Positions 8,029 to 15,890 of a stretch of DNA of 64,000 nt are shown piece by piece; position 1 is the stretch's first letter, and every line of letters starts with the position of its first letter. A model generated the notes under the pieces. It did no database searches, had not been told where the DNA came from, and saw only the letters and a list, made by a program, of their open reading frames with translations. Position numbers and translations under genes: made by a program. The DNA is from JACKEQ01 sp041389565 (GTDB lineage Bacteria > Myxococcota_A > UBA796 > GCA-2862545): contig JAWKRP010000002.1 in the NCBI GenBank assembly GCA_041389565.1, forward strand, positions 930,001 through 994,000. Direction: 5' to 3'.

Positions 8029-9920
8029 TCGCCTGGTGTGCGCTCGTGGCCCTGGCGCTCGGCCAGACCGGGCCCTCCGACCAGACGCTCATCTACTACA
8101 ACGCCCGCATGGCGCTCCGCGAGAGCCGTCCGCTCGAGGCCACCAAGCTGTGGCTGCTCCGGAATGCCGTCGAGACCCAGACCCACCACGTGTCCGAGCA
8201 CGATGCCGACTTCGGCTCCGTGACGTGGGCGGCCCTGGGGGAGCTCGGCATCTGCCAGGACGGCCACCCGACGGACGAAGACGGCGCAGGCCTGTGGCCG
8301 CTCGCGTTCCACAACTGGGTCGTGCGGAACCGGAACCGGAAGGGGCACACGAAGAAGCCCCGCCCGTTCCAGGCCTTCGAGGTCGGGCGCCAGCAGAGGT
8401 TCGTCTCGATCGGCGACGTGCTCGGGTCCGACGAGCTGAAGACGGTCTCGCTGTTCCGTGGGCGCTGCGTCCGACCCAAGGTGGCCCTCATCGAAGCCGG
8501 AGAGGGGGTCACCGCCAAGCTCTCCGATCGCGCGGTGGCCGCACGCTTCCTCAAGGCGCTGCTCGAGCGCTCGCGCGACACCCTCGTCCACGAGCGGGTG
8601 AGGGGAGAGGCCGCGATCGACGCCCGGCTGTTCGACATCCACCTCCAGCTCGCCGAGCTCGCCGCGCGAGAGGCGCGCACGGAGTCGTGGTCGCGGAGCC
8701 GCCGGGCCCGGGAGCTGGGCCTGTCTCGCGAGTCCATCCAGGCCCTGCGCGACGGCGCTCCGCTGTACACGCTCGACCCGGACTCCGAGCCCGCACACAT
8801 CCTGCGCGACTGCGTCACGTGGTCGATCGACGAGTGGATGGCGCTGTCGCCCGACCGCCGGTTGTTCCTGTTCGACCACGCGAAGCGATTCGGCGGAGCG
8901 CCCGCCGAGATGGACCGGATCGCGCTCGGCATCCTCGATCGGCTCGTCGATGCGGGGGAGGGCGAGGAGGTCGACCGCTGGATCGCCCATCGCTCCGAGG
9001 ACCCCGCGGCTCAGGACGCCATCTGGAAGGGGGAGCGCGGGCAGCGCATCCTCGCGCTCGACGACGAGAGCGGGTTCGGCGAACGCTCGGTCATCGCGCT
9101 GAAGCGCGGGGTCGACCTGCTCGAGCGCGGCGACCTCCCGGGAGCCCTGCGCGCCATGGCGTTCGCGCTCCAGCACGCGCCCGAGTCGCGGGCCGCAGAC
9201 GATGTGCAGGGCCTGAGCCTGCGGTGGATGTCGTACATCGCCGCCCAGTTCGAGATCACCGACGAGCTGCTCGTCACACTCCAGCAGCTCGTGCCCCGAC
9301 GGGAGTTCTCGCTCCTCCTCGAGGACATCCTGTGGGGGGCCGCGTTCCACGCCGACCGCGCGTCGTTCGAGCGGGGGGTGCGCAACCAGTCCGGTCGGGG
9401 CGCGCTCAATCGTCGCATCGACCTCCTGGAGCCCCTGTCACGCGGGGATGTCGGAGGGTTCGCGTCCGGGGTGGCGACGCAGCTCGAAGACTCGCCCAGC
9501 GAGACGCTCCGCTTCCTCGACCAGCTCGTGCAGCGCCTCGAGCTCGAAGACGGCGACGTGCGGCGCGCACAGGTGCCGACGGTGCGCCGGATCCGCCTGC
9601 TGCTCGCTCCACGGGCCGATGCTGCGGCCACGGGCGGCGAAGCGCGGCGGGCCTCCGCCCTGATGGCGCGCACCCAGGCCATCCTCGAAGGGCTCGGAGC
9701 GCTCGACGAGACCACCGACCGCGACCGCGCGCGGTCCCTCGACCCGAGCAGCGAGGTGTTCGCCGGAAACGTCCGGCTCGCGCCTGTCGATCCTCTGCCG
9801 TGGCCGTTCCGTGCGTCCGAGGTCGCGGCCCCTTCGATCTTCGAGCCCCTCGACCTCACGCCCGTGGAGTGGCGGGGCTCCGACGGCGAGTGGGTGTTCG
9901 GGTGGAGCATCGCAGGGTGA
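8025..9920 (+). CDS. Exported helical-repeat protein of unknown function
   Basis: A 631-residue protein. The best start is the TTG at 8025, which overlaps the previous stop (TTGA) and yields a short signal peptide (IAWCALVALALG); GTG codons further in are alternatives. The sequence is almost entirely helical with repeated Ala/Leu/Arg-rich helices (for example LLERGDLPGALRAMAFALQHAPESRAADD), resembling an alpha-solenoid or TPR-like array, but no repeat is clean enough to name. It is coupled to the last gene of the cluster by a GTGA overlap. A periplasmic scaffold role is inferred only from composition and context. Confidence 0.7.
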   Translation: MIAWCALVALALGQTGPSDQTLIYYNARMALRESRPLEATKLWLLRNAVETQTHHVSEHDADFGSVTWAALGELGICQDGHPTDEDGAGLWPLAFHNWVVRNRNRKGHTKKPRPFQAFEVGRQQRFVSIGDVLGSDELKTVSLFRGRCVRPKVALIEAGEGVTAKLSDRAVAARFLKALLERSRDTLVHERVRGEAAIDARLFDIHLQLAELAAREARTESWSRSRRARELGLSRESIQALRDGAPLYTLDPDSEPAHILRDCVTWSIDEWMALSPDRRLFLFDHAKRFGGAPAEMDRIALGILDRLVDAGEGEEVDRWIAHRSEDPAAQDAIWKGERGQRILALDDESGFGERSVIALKRGVDLLERGDLPGALRAMAFALQHAPESRAADDVQGLSLRWMSYIAAQFEITDELLVTLQQLVPRREFSLLLEDILWGAAFHADRASFERGVRNQSGRGALNRRIDLLEPLSRGDVGGFASGVATQLEDSPSETLRFLDQLVQRLELEDGDVRRAQVPTVRRIRLLLAPRADAAATGGEARRASALMARTQAILEGLGALDETTDRDRARSLDPSSEVFAGNVRLAPVDPLPWPFRASEVAAPSIFEPLDLTPVEWRGSDGEWVFGWSIAG

Positions 9921-10504
9921 CGCGCGCCGAGCAGCTCCGCGCGAAGCGGGAGGCCATGCGCGCACGCCTGGCCGAGCGACGGAGGGCACGGCCCGCGAAG
10001 CGCCGCCCGAGCCGGGGCTGGATCCTCGTCATCGTCGTGCTGATCCTGCTGTTCCTGCTCCGGGACTGCAGCTGCAGCCCGCCCCCACCGGAGTGCGAGC
10101 CCGGTCCGGTCCCCGAGTGTGGTCCGGCGGAGCCCGAGGAGGTCGAAGCCCCGCTCCCGAACGAGCGCATCCCGCGTCGCGCCCGTCCCCCGTTCGCGGG
10201 GCAGGACCCAGCGAAGCTCCCCTGGATCGACGCCTTCCGCATGCAGGTGGCCGCGCGCAGCCCGCGGCTCGGGGCCTGCTTCATCGGCGCGGATCGTCCC
10301 GGTACCCTCCGATGGACCACCTTCGTCGAGCCCGTCGAAGGCAAGGTCTCCGAGCACGAGCTCGAGCCCATGCTGCTCACCGACGACATCACCGCCCAGG
10401 AGCGGGCCTGCGTGCTCGCCGTGCTCACCGAGCCGGCCTACACGCTCCCGGTGGACGAGACCCGCTCCACCCCGTCGCGCGTCGGGCTCGTCCTCGAGTT
10501 CTGA
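9917..10504 (+). CDS. Single-pass membrane protein with TonB/AgmX-like C-terminal domain
   Basis: A 195-residue protein: a strongly basic, Arg-rich cytoplasmic N-terminus (1-34), one TM helix (WILVIVVLILLFLL), a Cys/Pro-rich linker (CSCSPPPPECEPGP), and a periplasmic domain. The latter (SPRLGACF ... TLRWTTFVEPVEGKVS ... ERACVLAVLTEPAYTLP) has the pattern of the TonB-C-like domain found at the end of myxobacterial gliding protein AgmX/PglI: a Cys-containing helix, a strand pair around G-x-V, and a second Cys before a short strand. Such domains link an energised inner-membrane complex to outer-membrane partners. It is the last gene of the cluster and ends one base from a convergent kinase gene. 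Confidence 0.65.
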   Translation: MTRAEQLRAKREAMRARLAERRRARPAKRRPSRGWILVIVVLILLFLLRDCSCSPPPPECEPGPVPECGPAEPEEVEAPLPNERIPRRARPPFAGQDPAKLPWIDAFRMQVAARSPRLGACFIGADRPGTLRWTTFVEPVEGKVSEHELEPMLLTDDITAQERACVLAVLTEPAYTLPVDETRSTPSRVGLVLEF

Positions 10505-10505
10505 C

Positions 10506-11702
10506 TCACGGGGCGCGCACCACTGCCCACAGCGCCAGCACCAGTCCACCGAGCCCGACCGAAGCGACCAGGCCCACGAGGGTGCCCACCGCGACGACCG
10601 CGAGCACGGTGGGCAGCCAGGAACCGCCCGTGGAGACGGGGGCCTCGAGGTCCGTGGACGTGGGGAGCGCGGCGGGACGGGCCTTCGCGGGGGTGCGCGG
10701 CTTGGGCTTCATCGACAGCTGCGCGACCGAGCGCATCGGCGGAGGCGCGAGCTCGGCGGCCCACTTCGCAGCTGGGGTCCCGGCCGCCAGGCGTGTCGCC
10801 CCGAGCGGACCCAGCGGACGTGACGGAGCGAGCCCCTCGGCCGTCTCGCGGGCCGTGGCGGACGTGATGACGTCGAGGGTCGCCTTCGACCCCAGCACCT
10901 CGAGCACCGCGTAGCAGTCGGGCAGTCGGAACCGGCGGTCGGGGCACATCATGCCTTCGACCGCATCCGCGAGGGACTGCGGGAGTGCCGGTGCCAGCTC
11001 GGCGACTGGAGTGACCTGGCCGCCCCCGATCTTCTTGAACAGCTCGACGCGGTCGGTCTCCGTGAAGGCCCGCTCACCGGTCAGCAGCTCGTAGAGGATG
11101 CAGCCGAGCGCGTAGATGTCGGCGCGTCGGTCGACCGTGGAGGCGTCGCGGAGCTGCTCGGGCGGCATGTAGGCCGGGGTTCCCATCACCGTGCCGGAGC
11201 GCGTCTGCTGCTGGCGCATCTTCTGGACGAAGGACTTCGCGAGCCCGAAGTCCATCACCTTGGGCGACACGTGGCCCTGCTCGTCGATCGCGAGCATCAC
11301 GTTCCCCGGCTTCAGGTCGCGGTGCACCACCCCCTCGTGGTGGGCGTGCGCGACGGCCCCGATCACCCCGCGGAACACGACGAGCGCCTCTTCCTGGGTG
11401 GGACGGTAGTTCGCGAGCCACAGATCGAGCGTCGGACCGGCGACGTACTCCATCAGCAGTCCCGGAGACCCGTCGACGTCGAGCACATCGGTGACCGCCA
11501 CGATGTTCGGGTGCCCGAGGCGCGCCTGCACGCGGCCTTCCTGGACGAGCCGATCGCGGATCTCGGGGCTCTCGACCGTGAGCACCTTCAGAGCGTGCGG
11601 GGTGCCGAGGGTGGTGTGGCGCACCCCGAACACGGAGGCCATGCCCCCTTCCCCCAGGGACTCCACCACCGTGTAGCGGTCGATGGTGTCTCCGGGCTTC
11701 AA
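10506..11702 (-). CDS. Ser/Thr protein kinase with C-terminal TM segment
   Basis: A 398-residue eukaryote-like kinase. All key motifs are present: Gly loop GEGGMASVFG, catalytic Lys in HALKVL, HRDLKPGNVML, DFG in VMDFGLAKS, and PPE in place of APE (YMPPEQL). Residues about 275-360 form a linker and 365-395 a TM stretch (LPTVLAVVAVGTLVGLVAS) with almost nothing outside. I set the start at TTG 11702 because GGAGGT lies four bases upstream and the kinase domain begins nine residues later; an open frame runs further upstream into the neighbouring gene. Lacking an extracytoplasmic sensor, it is probably regulated through membrane localisation or partners. It converges on the motor-like operon. Confidence 0.9.
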   Translation of the reverse strand: MKPGDTIDRYTVVESLGEGGMASVFGVRHTTLGTPHALKVLTVESPEIRDRLVQEGRVQARLGHPNIVAVTDVLDVDGSPGLLMEYVAGPTLDLWLANYRPTQEEALVVFRGVIGAVAHAHHEGVVHRDLKPGNVMLAIDEQGHVSPKVMDFGLAKSFVQKMRQQQTRSGTVMGTPAYMPPEQLRDASTVDRRADIYALGCILYELLTGERAFTETDRVELFKKIGGGQVTPVAELAPALPQSLADAVEGMMCPDRRFRLPDCYAVLEVLGSKATLDVITSATARETAEGLAPSRPLGPLGATRLAAGTPAAKWAAELAPPPMRSVAQLSMKPKPRTPAKARPAALPTSTDLEAPVSTGGSWLPTVLAVVAVGTLVGLVASVGLGGLVLALWAVVRAP

Positions 11703-11724
11703 CGCACCTCCGAGGTGCGTGAGT

Positions 11725-12738
11725 CTACACGCCGGATCCCTCGTCGGGATGGGCCTGGAAGCGGTCGCGCCAGGCGGACGGGGTGGCGCCCGACACCCGC
11801 AGGAAGGTGCGCCGGAGCGTCTCCGGGGTGCCGAACCCGCACTGGTCCGCGATCTCGGCGAGGCTGGCATCCGTCTGGGCGAGCGCGCGCTGGGCGGCTT
11901 CGACCCGCGCCCGCGCCACGAAAGCTGCGGGAGTCTCGCCCGTCTGCTCGGCGAACACCCGTGCGAAGTGTCGCGCGCTCATGCCGACGCGGCGCGCCAT
12001 CGCCTCGACCGTGTGCGACCCCCCTGGCTGGTGCACCACCTCGTTCACGAGCCGCGACAGCCGATCGTCGGCGCTGGGACGCAGGCGCACCGCGCTCCCG
12101 AACTGCGACTGGCCCCCCGGGCGCTGCGCGAACACCACGAGCGCGCGGGCCACCGCGAGCGCCAGCCGGCTGCCGCGGTCGCGCCGGATGAGCTGGAGCG
12201 CGAGATCGATGCCCGCCGTGGCTCCAGCCGACGTGCACACCCCACCGTCTTCCGTGAAGATCGCGTCGTCTTCGACCCGCGCGAGAGGGAAGCGGGCACG
12301 GAGCGCGTCGAGCCCGAGCCAGTGGCACGTGCACCGACGTCCATCGAGCCAGCCGAGCGATCCGAGCACGAACGCCCCCATGCACACGGACACCACGCGC
12401 TCCGCGAGCCCGGCCAGCCGCCCGGCCTCGGCCAGCACGGCCGGATCGACGGGGTGGTCTGCGAGGTCGAGCGCGCCGCCCACCACCAGGGTGTGCACGG
12501 CCGTGACCTCGCTCGCCGGCTGCGTTCGCAGCACGGGCCCCGCGATGCACGGCGTCTCGTCGGCCACGCCCACCACCTGCACGTCGTACAGCGGATCGCG
12601 GCCCGCCGACACCAGCAGCCGGTTCGCGGCATCGAACGCTTCGACGAACCCCAGGAGCCCGACGAGCTGGGCGCCCGGCGGCACGAGCACGACGACCTTC
12701 GATGGCGGAATTCGTCCGACACTTGTCATTTCCGCCAT
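11725..12738 (-). CDS. GlxA-family AraC-type transcriptional regulator
   Basis: A 337-residue regulator. Residues about 14-190 are a DJ-1/PfpI (GATase1-like) domain (VVVLVPPGAQLVGLLGFVEAF; VVSVCMGAFVLGSLGWLDG with the nucleophile-elbow Cys). Residues about 225-330 are an AraC DNA-binding domain with two HTH motifs (VEAMARRVGMSARHFARVF and LAEIADQCGFGTPETLRRTF). Such proteins usually regulate amine or small-molecule metabolism genes. It is divergent from the GST gene with 35 bases between starts, so the GST is a likely target. ATG 12729 has a better placed AGGA and could be the actual start. A 9-bp inverted repeat overlaps the start region. Confidence 0.9.
   Translation of the reverse strand: MAEMTSVGRIPPSKVVVLVPPGAQLVGLLGFVEAFDAANRLLVSAGRDPLYDVQVVGVADETPCIAGPVLRTQPASEVTAVHTLVVGGALDLADHPVDPAVLAEAGRLAGLAERVVSVCMGAFVLGSLGWLDGRRCTCHWLGLDALRARFPLARVEDDAIFTEDGGVCTSAGATAGIDLALQLIRRDRGSRLALAVARALVVFAQRPGGQSQFGSAVRLRPSADDRLSRLVNEVVHQPGGSHTVEAMARRVGMSARHFARVFAEQTGETPAAFVARARVEAAQRALAQTDASLAEIADQCGFGTPETLRRTFLRVSGATPSAWRDRFQAHPDEGSGV
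12702..12738. promoter_or_regulatory. 9-bp inverted repeat spanning start of the GlxA-like regulator
   Basis: ATGGCGGAA at 12702-12710 is the exact reverse complement of TTCCGCCAT at 12730-12738, with a 19-base spacer. The right arm contains the regulator's first start codon. It may be an operator for autoregulation, also covering the divergent GST promoter, or an mRNA hairpin hiding the start. Only the symmetry is seen directly. Confidence 0.4.
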
Positions 12739-12773
12739 CCTAGCACCGCCATACCGTCAGCGCAGGAGGTCCC

Positions 12774-13388
12774 ATGCACACCCTGTTCGCCGTTCCGTTC
12801 GCCTGTTCCTGCGCCGTCCGGCTCGTGCTCGCGCAGCATTCCGTCCCCACGGAGGTCCGGTGGGTGCACCGCGGTCCCGGCCGGCGGATCGTGGAGGACG
12901 AGCTGCTCGCCCTGAACCCGAAGGCGAAGGTCCCCACGCTCGTTCTGCCCGATGGGGAGGTGCTCACCGAGATGGTGGGCGTGCTGCTCCACCTCGACGA
13001 GACGCATCGCGGTGTGCGCTCACCCGCCGAGCGTCGCCGCCTCATCGAGTGGCTCGCGTTCGTGTCGACCGAGCTCCACAAGCCGATCCTCGCGCCCGCC
13101 TACGACCCCGCGGTCTCCGAGGAGGCCCGACTCGACGCCCGGGATCGCCTGCTCCCCAGCGCGCTCGCCACCCTCGCGGACGCCGTGCGCACCTCACCCA
13201 CGCTGCTGGGTGACCCCGAGCCTTCGGGCGCCGACGCGTTCGCGGTGTGGAGCCTGCTGCTCCTCCGCAACCTGTGGCCCGAGACCGTGGAGACGCCCGC
13301 TCTCACGGGCTATCGCAAGCGCATGCTCGCATTCGGTCACGTGGCGTCGGTGCTCTCGAGCGAGCAGGACGCGCTCCGGGCCGCGTGA
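12774..13388 (+). CDS. Glutathione S-transferase family protein
   Basis: A 204-residue protein with an excellent AGGAGG four bases before ATG. The N-terminal thioredoxin-like domain has CSCAVRLVLAQ at the active-site helix and KAKVPTLVLPDG with the cis-Pro, followed by VLTEMVGVLLHL (the glutathione-binding E-S/T-x-A position is changed to EMVG). The C-terminal half is the all-helical GST domain. It is about the usual GST length. The divergent GlxA-type regulator probably controls it. The atypical glutathione site makes substrate prediction unsafe. Confidence 0.85.
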   Translation: MHTLFAVPFACSCAVRLVLAQHSVPTEVRWVHRGPGRRIVEDELLALNPKAKVPTLVLPDGEVLTEMVGVLLHLDETHRGVRSPAERRRLIEWLAFVSTELHKPILAPAYDPAVSEEARLDARDRLLPSALATLADAVRTSPTLLGDPEPSGADAFAVWSLLLLRNLWPETVETPALTGYRKRMLAFGHVASVLSSEQDALRAA

Positions 13389-13396
13389 GCGGGCGT

Positions 13397-13780
13397 TCAG
13401 GCCACCTTGACGTTCGAGACCCGGGTCTGCGGACCCTGGAGCACCGGCTGCTGGTCGTCGCGGTGGCGCATCGCGGCCGCGATGAAGTCGGCGAGCGAAC
13501 CCCGCACCCGCTCGGTCGAGCCGGACGTGGGGCGCGCGAGCACCTGACCACAGCAGCCGCAGTTGTGGGCTTCGGGCGCCCAGCCGACCCCGCAGCACCG
13601 GGTCGGGCCGCCGTGGAGGGGGTGGCTGTCGCTCGCGACCAGGCCATCCCAGTGTGGAAACACGGCCCGCTCGGTGTCGCGGGCGTGTCCGCAGGACGGG
13701 CAGAAGGCGTGCGTGAGCTCGAGGAGGTCCTTGGAGTCGCACACACGGCAGGTCCACAGGGCTTGGTAGGTCGGCGTCAC
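13397..13780 (-). CDS. Double zinc-ribbon protein
   Basis: A 127-residue protein starting at GTG 13780, chosen because GGAGG sits five bases upstream; an open frame extends further but looks non-coding. It has two Cys-pair ribbons in the first half (WTCRVCDSKD ... AFCPSCGHARD) and a third/fourth Cys cluster (GPTRCCGVG ... NCGCCGQVLA), so probably two Zn2+ sites. The C-terminus has a short basic and Gln-rich tail. Zinc ribbons of this kind occur in regulators and in small adaptor proteins; I cannot assign a function. It converges with the GST gene eight bases away. Confidence 0.72.
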   Translation of the reverse strand: MTPTYQALWTCRVCDSKDLLELTHAFCPSCGHARDTERAVFPHWDGLVASDSHPLHGGPTRCCGVGWAPEAHNCGCCGQVLARPTSGSTERVRGSLADFIAAAMRHRDDQQPVLQGPQTRVSNVKVA

Positions 13781-13824
13781 GATGCCTCCAGGGCGTTTCC
13801 GTGAACTACAAATACTCCAAGGGT

Positions 13825-13854
13825 GTGTGAGATCGAGTGGCAACGTACTCACAC
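13825..13854. promoter_or_regulatory. Short inverted repeat in divergent intergenic region
   Basis: GTGTGAG (13825-13831) and CTCACAC (13848-13854) are exact inverted arms with a 16-base spacer, in the 218-bp gap between the zinc-ribbon gene (- strand) and the cytochrome/monooxygenase gene (+ strand). This spacing suits a dimeric repressor. No other feature is seen in the gap. Confidence 0.3.
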
Positions 13855-13998
13855 AGAATCGCCGTGGAGGGGGATGGCCGTCGGAACGTGGTGTTTCCAC
13901 GCCGTGGCCCGTACCCGGCCGGTCGCAGGGTCCCGAGATCCCCTCCATGAGTCCTCAACAAACAGGGGTGACAGTGACTCCACACCAGGAGTCGCGAC

Positions 13999-15372
13999 AT
14001 GCACCTCGTCCTCGCCCTGCTCGGCTGCAACGGGTCCGGAACCGAACCCACCTACCACCGGGACGCCCGGCCCGTGCTGGACACGCGCTGTGCCACCTGC
14101 CACCAGCCCGGTGGCGTCGGGCCGTTCCCGATGACCACCTACGAAGAGGTCTACGCCGTGCGCACCGCCGCGGCGCTCGCCATCGAGTCGGGCTCCATGC
14201 CCCCGTGGCAGCCTGCCGAGGGATGCGCCGAGTACGACGGGGCCTTCGACCTCACACCCGCCGAGCGCACGCTCCTGCTCGACTTCTTCGCGGCCGACGC
14301 ACCCGAGGGCGACCCCGCGGACGCCGTGCCGTCCGAGCCTCCTCCGGTCTTCGCCGCCGATGTCGCCGTGAAGCTCCCCGAGGCGTACACCCCGGTCACC
14401 GAGCCCGACGACTACCGCTGCCAGATCCTCGACTGGACCGTCGACACGCCCCAGTTCATCACCGGCGTGAACATCGCGCCCTCCAACGGGGCGATCGCGC
14501 ACCACGGGATCGCGTTCCTCATCCCGGGGAGCGAGCGGGAGTCGTACGAAGCGCTGGACGCCGCCGAGGAGGGCCCCGGCTACACGTGCTTCGGTGGACC
14601 CACCGGCGCAGGCGGCAGCAGCTTCGGTGAGCTCGGGGATCTCGACCTCGCCACGCTGCTCGCCCTGGTCCAGGCCGCCCAGGACGGCGAGTCTCCGGAG
14701 GTCGCGCGTGGCATGAGCTGGCTCGCGAGCTGGGTGCCGGGTCAGGTGCCGCGGCCCTTCCCGGAAGGGACGGGGGTCCAGGTGAATCGGGGCGACTTCG
14801 TCGTGCTGCAGATGCACTACAACACGCTCAGCGCGGCGCCTTCGCCCGACCAGTCCGAGCTCCAGCTCCAGCTCACCGACACCGTGGAGCGGCCCGCCAT
14901 GACGCTCCCGTTCACGAACCCGATGTGGATCGCGAACCTCGAGCCGATGCTCATCCCGGCGAACGAGACGGCCTCGTACAGCACGTCGCAGTCGGCGTCC
15001 GGCCTCATGCTCGGCATGGTGCGCACGCGGCTCGGGCTCGCGGCCGACTCGCCGCTCGAGGTCCACATCGCCGGGCTCCACATGCACGCGCTCGGCACCG
15101 GCGGGCGCATGCAGGTGCGTCACGCGACCGGCGAGACGTCGTGCCTGCTCGAGATCGACGACTGGGACTTCTCGTGGCAGGGCAACTACGCGCTCACCCA
15201 GCCCGTCACGGTGATGCCGGACGACGAGGTGTTCCTGGGCTGCAGCTGGGACAACACGGCCGCGAACCAGATCGTGGTGGACGGCCAGGCGCTCGAGCCG
15301 CGCGACGTGACGTGGGGCGAGGGGACGACCGACGAGATGTGCCTCGGCGGCATGTACCTCACCGGACCATGA
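13999..15372 (+). CDS. Lipoprotein: cytochrome c fused to PHM-like copper monooxygenase
   Basis: A 457-residue protein with a very short lipoprotein signal (MHLVLALLGC). A c-type haem motif CATCH lies at residues 31-35, in a stretch typical of SCO-type or Planctomycete cytochrome c domains. The remainder resembles the type II copper ascorbate-dependent monooxygenase fold (PHM/DBH): paired His in IAHHGIAF (CuH site), LQMHYNT, GLHMHALG (CuM ligands) and a late Met in EMCLGGMYL. PHM hydroxylates C-H bonds using two mononuclear coppers and external electrons; the fused haem domain could supply electrons. It is coupled to a small lipoprotein by an ATGA overlap. Substrate unknown. Confidence 0.82.
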   Translation: MHLVLALLGCNGSGTEPTYHRDARPVLDTRCATCHQPGGVGPFPMTTYEEVYAVRTAAALAIESGSMPPWQPAEGCAEYDGAFDLTPAERTLLLDFFAADAPEGDPADAVPSEPPPVFAADVAVKLPEAYTPVTEPDDYRCQILDWTVDTPQFITGVNIAPSNGAIAHHGIAFLIPGSERESYEALDAAEEGPGYTCFGGPTGAGGSSFGELGDLDLATLLALVQAAQDGESPEVARGMSWLASWVPGQVPRPFPEGTGVQVNRGDFVVLQMHYNTLSAAPSPDQSELQLQLTDTVERPAMTLPFTNPMWIANLEPMLIPANETASYSTSQSASGLMLGMVRTRLGLAADSPLEVHIAGLHMHALGTGGRMQVRHATGETSCLLEIDDWDFSWQGNYALTQPVTVMPDDEVFLGCSWDNTAANQIVVDGQALEPRDVTWGEGTTDEMCLGGMYLTGP

Positions 15373-15863
15373 GCGCCGGGCGGTCCGTGCTGCTCCTCGT
15401 GCTGGTCGGGTGTGCTCCGGAAGGGGTCGCCCGGGTCGGCATCGACGGGTGGACGCCCGTCGAAGCCCCGGACGACCCGCTCGCGTCGCACCGACCCGAG
15501 CGGGTGTCGTGCCCGGCACCGGCCGTCGCGGTCGAGGACGGGGTGTTCGAGGTGCAGACCGGGATCTGCACGTACCTCGCGGTCGAGCAGCCCCTCCCAC
15601 GCGAGCTCCGGCCGCGGGACCGCATCGTCGGAGCCGTGTGGCACGAGGGTCTCGACGCTGCCGAGCCCGGAGAGGCCCACGTGGCGCTGTGGGTGGACGA
15701 CGTCGTCGTGTGGGAGGCGTACCGGCCGATTCCCGACGCCGCGACGCTGCTGGAGATCGACGTGGAGATCGATGCGCCCGCGTCGGACCGAATCGGGTTC
15801 CATCTCCACAACCACGGGTACAACGCCTGGAACCTCACCGCGCTGGAGATCGTGCCCCGCTGA
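15369..15863 (+). CDS. Small lipoprotein partner of the copper monooxygenase
   Basis: A 164-residue lipoprotein (MSAGRSVLLLVLVGC) translated through an ATGA overlap with the cytochrome/monooxygenase gene. The mature protein is a compact beta-rich domain with two Cys (VSCPAP, GICTYLAV) and a repeated strand pattern (AHVALWVDDVVVWEAY, IGFHLHNHGYNAWNLTALEI), as in carbohydrate-binding-like jelly rolls. No family is recognised. Similar small lipoproteins next to PHM-like enzymes are often annotated hypothetical. A partner role is inferred from coupling only. Confidence 0.7.
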   Translation: MSAGRSVLLLVLVGCAPEGVARVGIDGWTPVEAPDDPLASHRPERVSCPAPAVAVEDGVFEVQTGICTYLAVEQPLPRELRPRDRIVGAVWHEGLDAAEPGEAHVALWVDDVVVWEAYRPIPDAATLLEIDVEIDAPASDRIGFHLHNHGYNAWNLTALEIVPR

Positions 15864-15890
15864 CTGCGGTAGGGTGGCGCCGGAGGACCG

